A program made the position numbers and the translations under genes. From Glandiceps talaboti (lineage: Eukaryota > Hemichordata > Enteropneusta > Spengelidae): 64,000 bases of DNA. The notes below the pieces were generated by a model. That model saw only the letters and a list, made by a program, of their open reading frames with translations, did no database searches and was not told the DNA's origin. Shown piece after piece: positions 33,311-45,904 of this stretch. The stretch covers positions 6,685,001 to 6,749,000 of the forward strand of contig NC_135549.1 in the NCBI RefSeq assembly GCF_964340395.1. Reading direction: 5' to 3'. Numbering within the stretch: position 1 is the stretch's first letter; every line of letters begins with the position of its first letter.

Positions 33311-34308
33311 TTACTTGTCTGTGCCCGAGGTAAGGATCGAGCTGGTAATCCCCAAATTAACACCCCGAACAATACCCGTTGCTAATCTGTTTCTTACTTG
33401 TCTGTGTTTACACATAGTCTAGTTCCTATATGGTGTCATTACGATTTACACCTTCACTCACAGTTTAGTTAGAGACTACATTGGTATCCAGACAACACTT
33501 TTTTTATACTAATATGGAATAGTTACAATCTATCCTACTGGACATGCTGATATTTTCAAGTGGCAACAGTTTCACATCCTATGCTGATCACTTCTTCAGG
33601 CAGACTAATAATCTGATAACAGGTGACAGTATATTAGCAAATTGTCAATCTTCACATATCTTAATATGTGTAACTGTAAGTATCAAATAGCATACACCAT
33701 GAAAGTTGATGTAGCCTGGAATTTGTACTCATTTCAACAAGACAGCTGGGGCTCTAAACAATTACAAAGTCAAGATAGCTATGATGGAACTTTGACTGTA
33801 GTTTACGAGACCTTAGATGAAAATATACACTCAATACTCTTCAGTAGTCCTTAGAATAGAAAGACAAAACTGCATAATAATGCACATTTTATCTTAATTT
33901 TTCCACAATCTGCTAAAATTTGTGATATTATTTTGACAGGCACAGACCAATGGTACAACCCAATAATACACTGTCCAACTTCCTTAGGAATATACCACTT
34001 GATCCTATGACTTGTTTACTATGCACATAGGATTAAATCCATCACATGACAATCTTGATCCAACCATAAACATCTCTCTCCAACGTCTATGCTCCAACTA
34101 CCGTAACTTCAGCTATACGGCTGGATATAGCAAGACACAAACTTTATGAGTTATATTACAATGGTAGGTGATCCAACCAACAAAAAACAGATTAAGAGCC
34201 ATCCATCATTCTACCTGTTCAACTATCACAACTCAAACTGACCTTTCAACAAAGGAGCAAAATGTACAAATAGTTTCACCAGTATAAACAACATCATTCA
34301 ATGGCAGT

Positions 34309-34314
34309 TTTATT
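34309..34314 (-). terminator. Candidate ORC5 poly(A) signal
   Basis: AATAAA on the minus strand about 145 nt after the stop codon. The site is inferred only from the hexamer. Confidence 0.45.
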
Positions 34315-34456
34315 CCTTGTATTGGCCTGAAAAATACATTTCAAGAAACACCCATATATAATATTGAAATTGCTACTATCCTCTGTACACATGAATGTCA
34401 TTTCGTAACTAAGTTGTCATCAAAGTCTGTAGTGATCACGACATCACATTATGAAC

Positions 34457-34502
34457 TCAAGCAAAGTCATACAGGTAACGAACCACGTCAAAATTTACAG
34501 TT
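34457..34502 (-). CDS. ORC5: ORC5 exon 10 (terminal)
   Basis: A 46 nt coding end reading [14 protein letters not shown] and TGA, matching the human C-terminus TVNFDIIKYLYDFL. ACCAG acceptor at 34503-34504. Frame continues from exon 9. Confidence 0.93.
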
Positions 34503-37500
34503 CTGGTGGTAGAAAAGAAATTATAAGCTTTGGTCAAATTCATTACAATTATGAATTGGGCATTTAAATACAAAGAAATACAATTCAATTCATCTTTTTA
34601 GATATGGCCCTGTCAAAGTTTTAGATGTTCTGTGATTTTATTGCAAGAAAAGAAGCTTATAGCTGGGGTTATTTATTGTGAATTTATGGTTGATTCAATA
34701 CATTTAGATACTTATAGTGGCCATATGGATGAGGATTGGTTATTTATTTTGGATTTTTAATTTACAAAACAATTTTATCATGGCATCCTACTTCAAAAAT
34801 CAATGTCAAACAACATTGACCAAGTCTGTGTTTGTGACCCAATACATGGCAAAATATGTGTGAAAATTGTTTTTATTTTACATATAATAACAAACATTTT
34901 ATACATTTAGTAATTTTTTGCAATTTTATGAGTTACAAATCAGGACTTGGCATATGTTGTTTCACATTGATTTTTCAAGTAGGAAGCCAGGATAAAATTG
35001 TTTTATAAATTAAAAATCCAAAATAAATACCCAATCCTCATCATATGCCTTTTTAAATATCTGTAAGTGAGATGGAAGTCTTGACATATACTGTCTATTT
35101 ATTTCAGAATTGTATGTAATCAGTCATTTTTTCACTTTAGAACTACAGTTTGTACCTGCCATTTTGACATAATGTACATGTATGCTGTCCTCTACAATTA
35201 CGCTATCAAACTTTGTACCTTGTTTACACAAGCTGCATACTACAGTGTGAGAATGATGAACAATCCTAATATCATACATTGGTTTTATATAATAATACAA
35301 ATGACATTTTACACACACTGCACTCACCTTGCTATAGACCGTATGAATTCAAGCGATATTGTACATTTATGTTTATGATGAAGTACCATCTAACTGCTGT
35401 TTTACACACACTACACTCACCTTCCTATAGACCGTATGAATTCCAGTGAGACTGTACACTTATATTTAGCACCATCCAACTGATCATCACTACCAACCTG
35501 TGATAGCAGGTGTAAGGTTACCAAACTTGAAATCTACAACAAGGATTAACAAAGTCAAGTTTATCAATGGCATTGTTGCTACAATGTATAGATAGACTGG
35601 GGCAAACATTTTGTAATCACGTCATCGCCACACATACTTTCTTGAGAGAAAGTCATGAGCAGAATGCTCATATTTGGCACACACACAAGCAAAAAGTCAC
35701 TCATGGCCAAAATTATTATATACGCTAGATATTTGGCTCACGGCCACATATGACCAAAATCTCAGAAAAATTTGCCTGCACACATGAGGAATTGGCCTGA
35801 GCAAATTGTCACTAGTGAAATTTTGCTCAGCTAATTGCTCTAGTGTGCACAGGGCTTTAGTTATGCCTATTTGCTACTTTTTACCAACTTATCAATTAAC
35901 ACTTTGCTACATTGTATCAACAGAACTGTTTGCTATACTGTATCAAAAGGATATTTATCACTTCAATCACACACAATTTTTAATATCAATTTGACTGAAA
36001 TCGTTCAAACCATCACTTTGCATTAGACATTCATTGAATTTTATATAATATGGGTTCTTGACTTCATATGAACTTTTTAAACCAATGTTTAACAGGCAAG
36101 ATGGGTGGTTTGGTACTAGGACAAGTACAGCTTTTTAACAACTGCCCATTAGCATTATACATCTGATGATTTAAAGCTTACACAGTTCTTGTAAACAAAT
36201 AACACTTTAGTAATGTACCTACCTGTGCGAATATATTGGCAGTTGGAGCAACTCTTGCATCAACTATACTATGAAATATTGCCATGACTCTATCTAACGG
36301 GAACGGTTTTGGACCAAGTAACTGATAACTTATCTGTCAAAGGAAAACATTACAAAACATGATGTCATACACCTGGTGTTGACGCTGCAATAATTTCTCA
36401 CAGAGTAACTTGGAAAATAAAAGTTTCAATAAAAGATATAGCATTTGGAGCACTTAAACTGTCAAAGAAAGCTAACCTTTTCATTCAGTTTTCAATGTTT
36501 GAGATTCTGAAGTTGTATGAAATTGTATGACATGTATTTAGTTCTGATTGTGGTAGGCAATAGTTGACTGGACAATAAATAACATCATGTGTTTTATATA
36601 GTATAGAGACAAATTGCTCTCCATCACGCCAAACACACACACAAATGTTACAACCCATTGGCACAATTACAAAGCACTGAACAGCTGCACAACTGTATGC
36701 CTAGATGGTTTTCTGAGAAATTTGGACAGGAAATCAGCTTCCTGGCAATTCTGATATCTACTTCTGGAAAATTGTTGCATATATATAGACAGTCTGATGT
36801 CTTGTTAATGGTGATAAGTAGGTAAAATCTACCAGAGTTCCCCAGTTAGGTTTCCTCATCAAATTATTTAATATAATGTTTGGGAAACTGTGCCAGTATT
36901 ACCAGAATTTTCACTTTCTGTTACCAGGGTTCCCATGAGTTGACAAAAACATCCCCGATCTTGAGTACCGGTATTAATCACTGACAACAACTGCTACAGC
37001 AGTGAAAACTATCAAATTACCTTTTCTGGTTTCTTGAGTCTACTTTTATTAATCTTTCCGTGGTGTTTTGAAAAGAATCTTCTATCAGTTCTTGCAGGGT
37101 TGTAAGATGCTAAGTACGCTGCTATCAGTAGATACTTGGAATAGTATGGTAGTTCTACATTAATCCTGGCTGTTAACATGTTAGGCATAGTACTACTACC
37201 ACTGGATAAACCCTCAGCTGTGTCCTGCTGGAACTTCTCCCACTGAGCACTGTAATACAAGATATGCACACAGTATTAAGCTACTGATTTGTGTACAAGT
37301 ATTGTACCATGTAAGGACAGCAACATCAACAGAAAACTTACATACTAAAGAATAGGTGTTTATATATGTCTCTCTCTTGTTCTGGGCCATTGATTCCACC
37401 CTCTCCTTACACACAATTACAACACAGTCCCTGAGATAGAGAGGGACTGACTGTAAACAGTTCATCTGAGAAGACTACAACTTACAAGAATACCGAGATC

Positions 37501-40500
37501 TACAAGAGAGGGACGGAATACAGCAATCCTTACCCTATGTTATAGCTGAGAAAGATGGGTATTTTGTATAAACATCATCTACAAACCCTGAACTGATTGA
37601 CAGACATCTATCTCATCTAGAATCATGACACCATCATTGTTAGACACATCCCTTGACCAATTCCTATCACACTCTAATTTTCATTATTTATTTCAAATGT
37701 ACTAATAATCCCCAGAGGAATTACTGTTACTAGAGTACAATAAACTAAACAAAACTTACAATGCTTTCCATTAAGAAATGTCAAAAAATTTACTTTAGTT
37801 TTATTATGGGAAAGTTTGTGTGGTTGGAATTTAGCCTTTTGCATGACTGGTAATTTCAATTCTGACTGATTCTTCCAAGACCCTTCACAACACACTCACA
37901 TAACATGAACTTGCACAAAAACTCCTGAGTATGGGATATTTGAATGTTCTTAGGTTAAAGTTTTGTTACATTGATTCACTGTATATATTAACCTAAACTG
38001 AGTATTCTTTTTTCCTTTATATAAAAAGATTAGCACACCAACATTATCTTTTAAAAATCATAATATAGGCTGTATGGCTGCAATAAAGTATTTTTTGTCC
38101 ATAAAATATGACTACAAATTCTATGAATACCTCTGCATATCATGCACAATTATTTATGACAGTAAACACTCAAGTAGTAAAATAACAAATCTGTATTATG
38201 ATAAATAATGTAAATCTAAGTCAAAAAGTCATACAAAGCTAGTGTACTTGTTCACAAAAGGTATTGCTATAAAATACAGGGGTAATTATTCAATGTAGGA
38301 TAAAAACTAAAATTAATAATTAGGCCTCAGACACCCACCCCTTTTAACTAAATTGGCCAAAATTCAAAATAAATTTCAAATATGTGTAGGAGTATTGTGT
38401 ATGTAGTGCTATGAATACAAAGCCATTATGTAGTGAGGAAAAAATACCTCTTTTATTGACATGTTACTTATTTTAGTGTCATGCATGGTGAAAATTCTTC
38501 CATTTCTCAATTTGACATTTTTTTTATAGAAATATTTGTATTTAGGTGTACAAAACAGATCATTAAAAGTAAAATAGTAAAAGACTTTATCCTACTTTGA
38601 ACCACTGACGTTGGCCCTAACTAACACCATACTTTGAAACTTCTCTCATTGTTAGATGAGTTAACACTGTGTTTACCTTGAAACTTCTCTCAGATAGACT
38701 GTCTGCAAAGCTTTCTTCAAATGTGGCTCAATATTTCGCCATAATTTGGGTGCATTTTCTAGTGTAGCTTCACCCTTCACTATAGGCTCTATATACTTTG
38801 GGAAATTCAACTGTGCCTGTAGTACACAAACAAGTCAGAATATAATTACATATAACATACATACGGTAGATAATACACAAAATGCATGGTGTTGAAAAAA
38901 CCAATCATTCTTGCTCCATCTCATCTCCCTTTCTGCTTACTATGAAATCTTTGATACAAACAAAAATCAATCTATTCTCTTCTCACATTAGACAGGCAGA
39001 TAAAAGATTGAATTCTAAGCCAGAAGGCCATGGTCAGCACCTCCCCCCCACCCTCCCCACCCACCCACCCACCCACCCACACACACACACTTTCTCCTCT
39101 GGTTAAACAAATAAGAAGTGTAATGACAAGAAAAAATTCACACGACTGATTCAAAATATGTTAAGGAATGGAGTGATTTTCTTTTCCTCTTACTTTTTAG
39201 TTATACTTTCTTGACTGTATATGAGTTACTTGAAGTTTGTAGCCTACAAGTGACATGTTATTTTTGTTTTGAAGGTAAATGTACCTCATTATACTAATAG
39301 TAACACTATTCTTCTACAGTCTTACAAAATCCATCATCTTTACTTTGTGAAATTTTAAAAGTCTTAAAAATATTCCTAGTACAAGTAGGATATAAGAATC
39401 GCATGTATTTTCCCTATGGCTTCAACAAAAAGTGGATTAGTATTGGTCAAGGCCAAGTACTATCACGTACAACAATACGTCTGAAAGACTCTTCTGGTTC
39501 ATTATTGCAGCTATTGAGTAGACCAGAATGAAGTGTTATCATAGGTTCAGTCAACAGTCACTTTCAATGGGGAACATGCAGTTTTGTACAGCATTGACAG
39601 TTGAGAAAAACAAACTGTGAGCTGAGAAAATCAAACTAACGGTCACTTAAGGAAAAAGAGTATGTGCAGTCAGTTGAGGAAAACAAACTTTGAGCAGTCG
39701 GTTGAGGAAAACAAACCATGTGCTGTCTTCTGTGTTTTTTTTCTTGGGCAAGTTTAACATTATGGTCAAAATATAAACAAACAGTGTAATAAATAAACAG
39801 ATGCAGATTGACAATGCATTGTTAACATCTAGTCCACCTTCACCTATTGTCTGGATGCCATGCTGTCATATTCTTCATTACACTATATATGACATTGTTA
39901 GGTAGTTGGCTTCAATACAATATTTACGCATACTTATGTATCCTTCACAACCATACCTACACTACATACATGACTTTGTTCACAATAGTGGCCATATGGA
40001 TGACAAATGGATATTTATTTTTGATTTTTAATTCATAAAACATCTCTACTATGTTGTTATACTTAAAAAAGTAATGTGAAACAGTGTATACTTGATCCTT
40101 GTTTGTAACTCAATAAATTGCAAAACATTAAAAAAATGTTTAAAATATTTCTTGTGTGTACAATAACAATTGTTTTTGTTGGTTTTTTTACAAGTTTTAG
40201 CTTTTTGTAATTTATTGCATTACAAACATGGACTTGGTTGATGCTGTTTCACATTGTTTTTTCAAGTAGGAAATCACAGTAGAGTTGTCGTAACAATTAA
40301 TCCAAGATAAATATCCATTTGTCATCCATATGGGCATTTAAATCAATGTCTTTAATCAAATACATCTTCCTCACTGACATTCAACCTTTTTAATTAGTAA
40401 ACATATTTGGACAGATGGGAATAACAAATGGAAGCAAAGGGTCCAGCTATCATTGCCTAAAAGAAGAGGTACTCTTCCCCATTACAAGCTTATGTAGACT

Positions 40501-43500
40501 CTTATCAGTAAGTTAAAGCTCATTTTCAAGCAACAGTGCCCTCATGAGTTCATATTAAAATCTGATGGAAGATTGGCAAATGCCCAGGTACTGACCAAAT
40601 GTCTAATTTCTCTGAGATCTCTGCATACCATGTAGAATACACTCATCAATAGATTTACATATGATGTATAAAATGATACTGGATACTCTGCTGGACAGTC
40701 TTGACTTATTATTTCTAGTATTTCACCTGTAATAAAGGAAAAACAGTTTGCCTTAAACATTATGTGATACAAGAGAATTACCAGTAGTAACTGCTGATAG
40801 CTAATTGTGTTCCATTATGTAGAATAACATCAGTAATTGTGCATATGAAACAAAAAGAACACAGTAAAACATTCAAATCTTGCCTCTTTGATTTACAATT
40901 AAAGTGGCCATATGGATGCTTATTTGGTATTTATTTTGGATTTTTATTCGATAAAACAGCTTCACTATGTTTTTCTACTTGAAAAAATAAAGCGAAAGAA
41001 CATATACCAAGTCCATGTTCATAACTCAATACATTGGAAAAAGACACAAAAAGTGTAAAAAGTTTGTTAATGTACGTACAATAACAAACATTTTACACAT
41101 TGTTTAGTGTTTTGCTGTTTAGTGAGATGTGAACATGGACTTGGTATGTTATTTCACATTATTTTTTCAAGTAGAAAAACATAGCGAAGCTGTTTTATCA
41201 AATAAAAATCCAAAATAAATACCAAATTCGCATCCATATGGCCACTTTAATAGAAAGATGTGTGTACACAAACTTACTTTTACTGTAATCTGGAAAGTGT
41301 AAGACAAATGGTTCTACAAATCCAGTCCCTGTGCGGTACTTTTCCAAGACAATCTCACTGACAAGTAGTACGCATATATTACACTTAGACAGTTCTTGTA
41401 ACCTTACAAAGGCTGGTAAAATATTAGCTTCCATATCTCTTAATCTTTCTGCTTTGTCCAAAACCTGACAGAGATAAAAATTACAGGTTTGTGGATACAG
41501 TATGTAAGCAAACTGACAGTATAGTCAATCACAACAGTCTAGAATTATCAATGTTATGAAAAGGTGAAGTATTATTTTAATAGAAAGGTGTATTTGTGTA
41601 AATTGTGATAACAAAATAATAACAACATTATCTACAGTGTAACTGTTACTTCCCCATAGTGACCAGAATTGTCAAAAAAGTTGTTGAAAATTGTGATTAT
41701 ATTATAAATGGCCACTGTTTAACCAATGGTTAACATGAACACAACCAATTAGAGAATCTTTCAGTCAAGCTACTGATCTATGTATAGACTGTAAAGGAAA
41801 AATATTGGGTGCTCTGTGCCTTTGGAATAATCTGAATTCATTCACCTTCTTGGAATTGGAAAACTTTCAAAAAGAGGTTTTCAAGTTTTCATATTTACAG
41901 AACAACAAACCCTGAGGTATATTCATGCATTGGTATACCCAACATGGTTACAAGACCATTTATTTACACTTCATTTTGATCACAACTGTCTACCCTTCTA
42001 GTGGAAGAAAATCCCAAAAGTATATTTACTGAGACACTTACTATGTAAACTGTTTGGTTAGATAACTGTTTCTCCTCTATAACTTTTTGTAATAATCTAA
42101 CAAAGTCATTCATGTTGTCACATCTGGCATAGGAGGAGTAATTGTTGTCAGGTGTTGGTATAACATTAGCAACTTGATTCAGGATCTGTTCATATAGCAA
42201 CCGTTGTGTGTAGCACTCCACACAGTTTACTGTAGCATGGGGAAGCTATACAAAAACAAACAGATTATGAGATAATATCATCAATATTTACATCTTGAAA
42301 CTGTAGAAGTGAGACATTCCTGCTACAATATTGGTTGGTATGGTTTATATGAAAAATATGAAATCACTTGTTTGCACTCCTGCAAATGTCATGATTGTGG
42401 CTATGGTGTATCAACTCTGAGATTTCATAGCTGATACTGAACATCTGTATAAACAGCAGTGGACATGACACTTCTTGAGTTCATGTTTTGTGTACACATA
42501 GATTTTAAAAGATTAACATTTGGTGCAGCCACAGTTTGAATGGTAATGAGTGAAATAAATAACCAGTGCCACTTATTAATATCATTATCACACAATGATA
42601 CATGCAGTTGCTGACACATGCTACAATGTCATGTAAAACGACCAACAAAGACAATAGTAGATTTGCATGCCAAGATAAACAAGGAATGCAGATAGATTTA
42701 TTTGTATCATAAACAGTGTGCTAATTTTACATGCCACGCATACCAATTTCTTATCACCCACCCATATTGGAGTTCCCCATCTCTTACTTTGTGGTGACAC
42801 ATTAGAAAATAGTTTGCATCATTTTGAGACATACAGATAAATTGACACAGCAATAGCTTTATGCAAATGAGTATGCAAATTATCAAACATCCTATAAGTA
42901 TATCATGTATATAAAACAGTTCTGATTGACATTTGAATCAAGTATTTGTACAAGACAACAAATGATTTCCACAGAAAATCATTGTCGTAAACCACAGCCG
43001 CTTTTACGACACCGTCCAAAATGCGCCGCCGTTATTTCACAGTGTTGCAGAAGAAATAACAGCTCTGGTTTCAAGAATGCAGAAAATCTGTTTTCAGCAG
43101 TGGCTTATTTTTATCATAATCTCAAAGTTTGGATTACTGTGCAGAAAGGATATAAGATAGTAAAGTAAATATTGAATTTGAGAGATCCCAGAGTGAGTCA
43201 CCAAAACTTACAGTACACATTGTTTTCTATTTGAATATAATAATAATAATAATAATATGATTTATTTCCCAATATTCAAACATACAATATATCCCATTGC
43301 ACAACATGAATTTTCCCCACAATGTATGGTGGTAACACGCTACTGTTAAATAGAGGCAGCAAGTCTTTTTGAAAGTTGCAATGTGAGTATTCATATATGA
43401 ACTTATGCTACAGACATGTGAACACATGAAATTAAACATGGTACAAATAGCTGTGACTTGAAGTAATCAGTTATTGTGAATGATATGGAAGTTCTACAAC

Positions 43501-45184
43501 ACTGATCTGTAGTGTTTGCATGTTGTAATGGCAAGATACTACTCTAGGATCCGGGTAGACAATTGTCATGATTTAGGTCTTAAAATTGATAAGCTGATTA
43601 CTGGTTTACATTCATATCTGACTTACTGTATCTACAATGTTATGTCTAGGTCATCATTGAGGGGTGACAACTGGGACAAGATTGGACCCAAATTAGCCTG
43701 TTTACTGTGCTGTGGAGATACATCATTAGCTGGTTGTACCCCCTAGCTCTCAGAGAACACAAGGTATGACCAGCTAATGATGTATCAACAGCACAGTAAA
43801 CAGGCAGCTGGCTAGACCCAAATGCATTATGGGGTTTCACTGATAACAACATGGTATCTGTCTAAATTTTTGTCTGGACCTAAACTCCCTTCTTGAGATC
43901 TCACATTGAGGTCAAGTTCATGTACAAGATAATGGCCATGGCAGGATTAGGGTTTTAAACCATGTACAATCTAACTGTTCATACCTTGTTGGGCATACAA
44001 CAGTGTCAGTCATGAGCTGGCATGTTTTGTTGATTGTGAACACTTACCTGTAGAACTTGCACCATAGAACTAACAACAGCTGTCTTCCCTGTTGCTGTGT
44101 GGCCATAGATAAAGATGCTGGGACAGGTATTATGTGATGGCTGTTAAAATAATCACACATTATTACAGAAAGTGTATCAAAATGTATAAACTCCAAGCAC
44201 TTAGCTATTGATGTCTTATTTATCGCTCATATTAACAAGTGAAGTAAATCTCTAAATTATATCTACACTTTAGTTTAAATGCCAGTTTGTCAGCAGCTGA
44301 GCAATTTCTGAGCACAAATTGATTACTAGTATTGCTAAAGTATTTTTGAACACAACATTGAAAGGTCAACATGAATATTTCAAATGAAATAAGAGAATTT
44401 GGGATATATTGAAACAAAGACAAGGGTGTGATTGGGTACAAATACCAACATCTTTATTTATTTACTTATTTTTTGACTTATTTTCCCATCAAATGTGCAG
44501 TAAAGCAGCCACTTACAGACGAGTCAAGAAAATTCAGTGAACTTTTAAACTACTTTAAAAACAACAATGGTTATATAGAGAGAAACTAAAGGCATTATTG
44601 AGTAAATTTACTGGTGTCATTTCAGTAAATAGAGTGTGACAGACTGAAACCAATTTTTTTTTAACAAACAACCAATCCTATATAAAAATAATTCATCTTT
44701 TTTTTGATGAATGTCAATCTGAAATCTCTATCACTGACAACTATGATATAGATCTATGATGAATTTCAATCTGATCTTTGAACAAAATATTTCAAAAGTA
44801 TATCCATAAGTTCTATGTAATTATTAACTTTATCATTCTGAACTGAAACTATTCCTGACAAAGTACATACTTATAGATATGAATAAATTATCTATGTACT
44901 TATTTTGCCAAGTTGTCAACTGGCAGGAAACACTCTTTTTAACCAAATATTTTTTTTACCTGAGTCTTGTTCTGAGACATTAATGATATAATGTGATCAT
45001 TATTTCTGAAGTTTTCAAATTAAAAGACATAAAACTGTTGGGAAATATGACTCACCTCACCAAATAATGTGAGAAGAGTAGAGAGCTGAGATTGCCTACA
45101 TGGTAAGATTTGATATAGTTGATGGACTTTCACTGAATCATAGCCATTGCAGCTATAGCTGCCTACACTCTTTGATATCGGCAT
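34457..45184 (-). CDS. ORC5: Origin recognition complex subunit 5, complete
   Basis: ORC5 is an AAA+ subunit of the six-protein complex that marks replication origins and helps load the MCM helicase in the nucleus. Ten exons join in frame to about 460 residues, 25 more than human mainly through a longer N-terminus. Walker A is GHTATGKT in exon 2. The Walker B-like strand [16 protein letters not shown] spans the exon 3/4 junction. Other strong matches are [62 protein letters not shown] and the C-terminus [13 protein letters not shown]. The gene lies head-to-head with the LHFPL gene. A non-coding first exon is likely, because a splice acceptor lies 10 bp before the chosen start codon. Introns carry two of three copies of a MITE family. 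Confidence 0.97.
34712..35056. mobile_element. MITE family 'GGCCATATGG', copy 1
   Basis: Starts AGTGGCCATATGGATGAGG and ends in the inverted form (AATCCTCATCATATG). Arms of about 100 bp include TTATTTTGGATTTTTAATTT and its inverse. In ORC5 intron 9. Confidence 0.78.
35307..35399 (-). pseudogene. Duplicated 3' part of ORC5 exon 9
   Basis: A tandem copy of the adjacent 35400-35486 block. It still reads [13 protein letters not shown] and keeps a GTGAGT donor. An indel and an in-frame stop (TCATCATAA) break the link to upstream coding sequence, so it is probably not used. Confidence 0.85.
35421..35533 (-). CDS. ORC5: ORC5 exon 9
   Basis: Encodes [20 protein letters not shown] and [17 protein letters not shown]. 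Its 3' half and donor are repeated just downstream at 35307-35399. Confidence 0.94.
36223..36333 (-). CDS. ORC5: ORC5 exon 8
   Basis: Encodes [20 protein letters not shown] and [13 protein letters not shown]. 111 nt, phase 0 at both ends, GTAGGT donor. Confidence 0.95.
37021..37249 (-). CDS. ORC5: ORC5 exon 7
   Basis: Encodes [30 protein letters not shown] and [18 protein letters not shown], the winged-helix-side domain typical of ORC5. GTAATT donor. Confidence 0.96.
38677..38816 (-). CDS. ORC5: ORC5 exon 6
   Basis: Encodes [20 protein letters not shown] and [20 protein letters not shown], near-identical to vertebrate ORC5. ACAG acceptor, AAG|GTAAAC donor. Confidence 0.95.
39053..39090 (+). 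repeat. (CCCA)n/(CA)n simple repeat
   Basis: CCCACCCACC units followed by a short CA tract in ORC5 intron 5. Confidence 0.9.
39984..40340. mobile_element. MITE family 'GGCCATATGG', copy 2
   Basis: Same termini (AGTGGCCATATGGATGACAA and the inverse TTGTCATCCATATGGGC) and the same inner blocks as copies 1 and 3. In ORC5 intron 5. Confidence 0.82.
40596..40726 (-). CDS. ORC5: ORC5 exon 5
   Basis: Encodes [20 protein letters not shown] and [20 protein letters not shown]. The donor TTG|GTCAGT is a weaker match to consensus but is the only one that joins to exon 6 in frame. Confidence 0.92.
40899..41250. mobile_element. MITE family 'GGCCATATGG', copy 3
   Basis: Best preserved copy: TTAAAGTGGCCATATGGATG at the left and CATCCATATGGCCACTTTAA at the right, perfect inverted repeats. 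TTAA or TA target duplication possible. In ORC5 intron 4, 27 bp from exon 4. Confidence 0.88.
41278..41464 (-). CDS. ORC5: ORC5 exon 4: Walker B region
   Basis: Encodes [40 protein letters not shown] and [12 protein letters not shown]. Its GTAAGT donor lies only 27 bp from the end of a MITE (40899-41250). Confidence 0.96.
42042..42245 (-). CDS. ORC5: ORC5 exon 3
   Basis: Encodes [36 protein letters not shown] and NQTVYI. 204 nt, phase 0 at both ends. Confidence 0.96.
43236..43257 (+). repeat. (AAT)n microsatellite
   Basis: Short AATAAT run in ORC5 intron 2. Confidence 0.9.
43697..43804. repeat. Inverted repeat with about 40 bp arms
   Basis: CCTGTTTACTGTGCTG and CATCATTAGCTGG at 43697-43739 are mirrored by CCAGCTAATGATG and CAGCACAGTAAACAGG at 43764-43804, leaving a loop of about 24 bp. 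In ORC5 intron 2. Confidence 0.85.
44048..44140 (-). CDS. ORC5: ORC5 exon 2: Walker A
   Basis: Encodes [20 protein letters not shown], the AAA+ P-loop. 93 nt, phase 0 at both ends, GTAAGT donor. Confidence 0.96.
45056..45184 (-). CDS. ORC5: ORC5 coding exon 1
   Basis: Start Met at 45182-45184, followed by about 24 residues without a human counterpart, then [18 protein letters not shown], which matches the human start region (LCRESQVSILQSLFGE). A T-rich tract and CAG at 45195-45197 suggest the exon is spliced to an upstream untranslated exon. GAG|GTGAGT donor. Confidence 0.85.
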
Positions 45185-45665
45185 AACATCAATTCTGAAG
45201 AAAAAAAATACGACAATTTTTATTTTTTTAAACACTGCAAAGGTTGTCAAGTTTAGAACATATAATATAACAAATATATTGTTTGGTATATTTCTCCTTT
45301 CTGTTTTCTGGGAGAAATAGAATACACTAGGTGTACTTCAATGCTGTGGAAATACCCCTATACTGCTCTCTCAGTGTTTCTTGTATTATGTAAGATGCCA
45401 AAAGAAAATAAACTCAATCCAAGATTCCAGTAAACTGAATGGTTGTCTATATTTCTCTGTATATTTCATCCTAATTACAAAGGACATTCAGGGGAAAAGA
45501 TACAGTGTATCAGACCATAATTTGATATTTTGTAGGTTGTGTTTCATGTTTTTATTTTAATAAATGAAAAACCTTGGCTTCAGCAGTTAATAATACATGA
45601 CTAATGTGTTGGCAATACATCACTTTTATCTTCATCTCATTCTTTGACTGTTGCAGCCAGTCTGA

Positions 45666-45774
45666 CCACAGTCCTGCTTGCAGATGTTGTAATTCAGGAC
45701 TCGATTCTGACATTGTCATTGAATCAAGTCAGAATAAAGTTCCAACTTACACCGTCTGCAAGCAGGACTGTGGC
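45666..45774. repeat. Nested palindrome, copy A
   Basis: Outer arms CACAGTCCTGCTTGCAGA and TCTGCAAGCAGGACTGTG, with inner arms ATTCTGAC and GTCAGAAT. Confidence 0.85.
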
Positions 45775-45904
45775 ATTGATCACCACTTTCACACAATACT
45801 CTGATGGGATACTATCATCAATGGATATCCAATCCCTAACTTACCTAAACTAAACTAAACTACTTTGACCACAACTATCTATGGGTTTCAACTTTGACGT
45901 TAGA

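Larger units (their letters stand above)
25956..34456. other. Intergenic region between RELN 5' end and ORC5 3' end
   Basis: 8.5 kb without a supportable gene. It should contain the reelin promoter near its left end and the ORC5 3' UTR near its right end. It holds three CA/GT microsatellites, a tandem array and a MITE. Confidence 0.75.

Noticed and set aside
35124-35327. Minus-strand frame reading TKFDSVIV as ORC5 last exon
   Set aside because: Frame does not follow exon 9; the true terminal exon with [13 protein letters not shown] is at 34457-34502.
42926-43168. Plus-strand frame with CpG-rich patch in ORC5 intron 2
   Set aside because: No family match and no splice context; the GTCGTAAA/TTTACGAC pair hints at a small repeat, not a gene.
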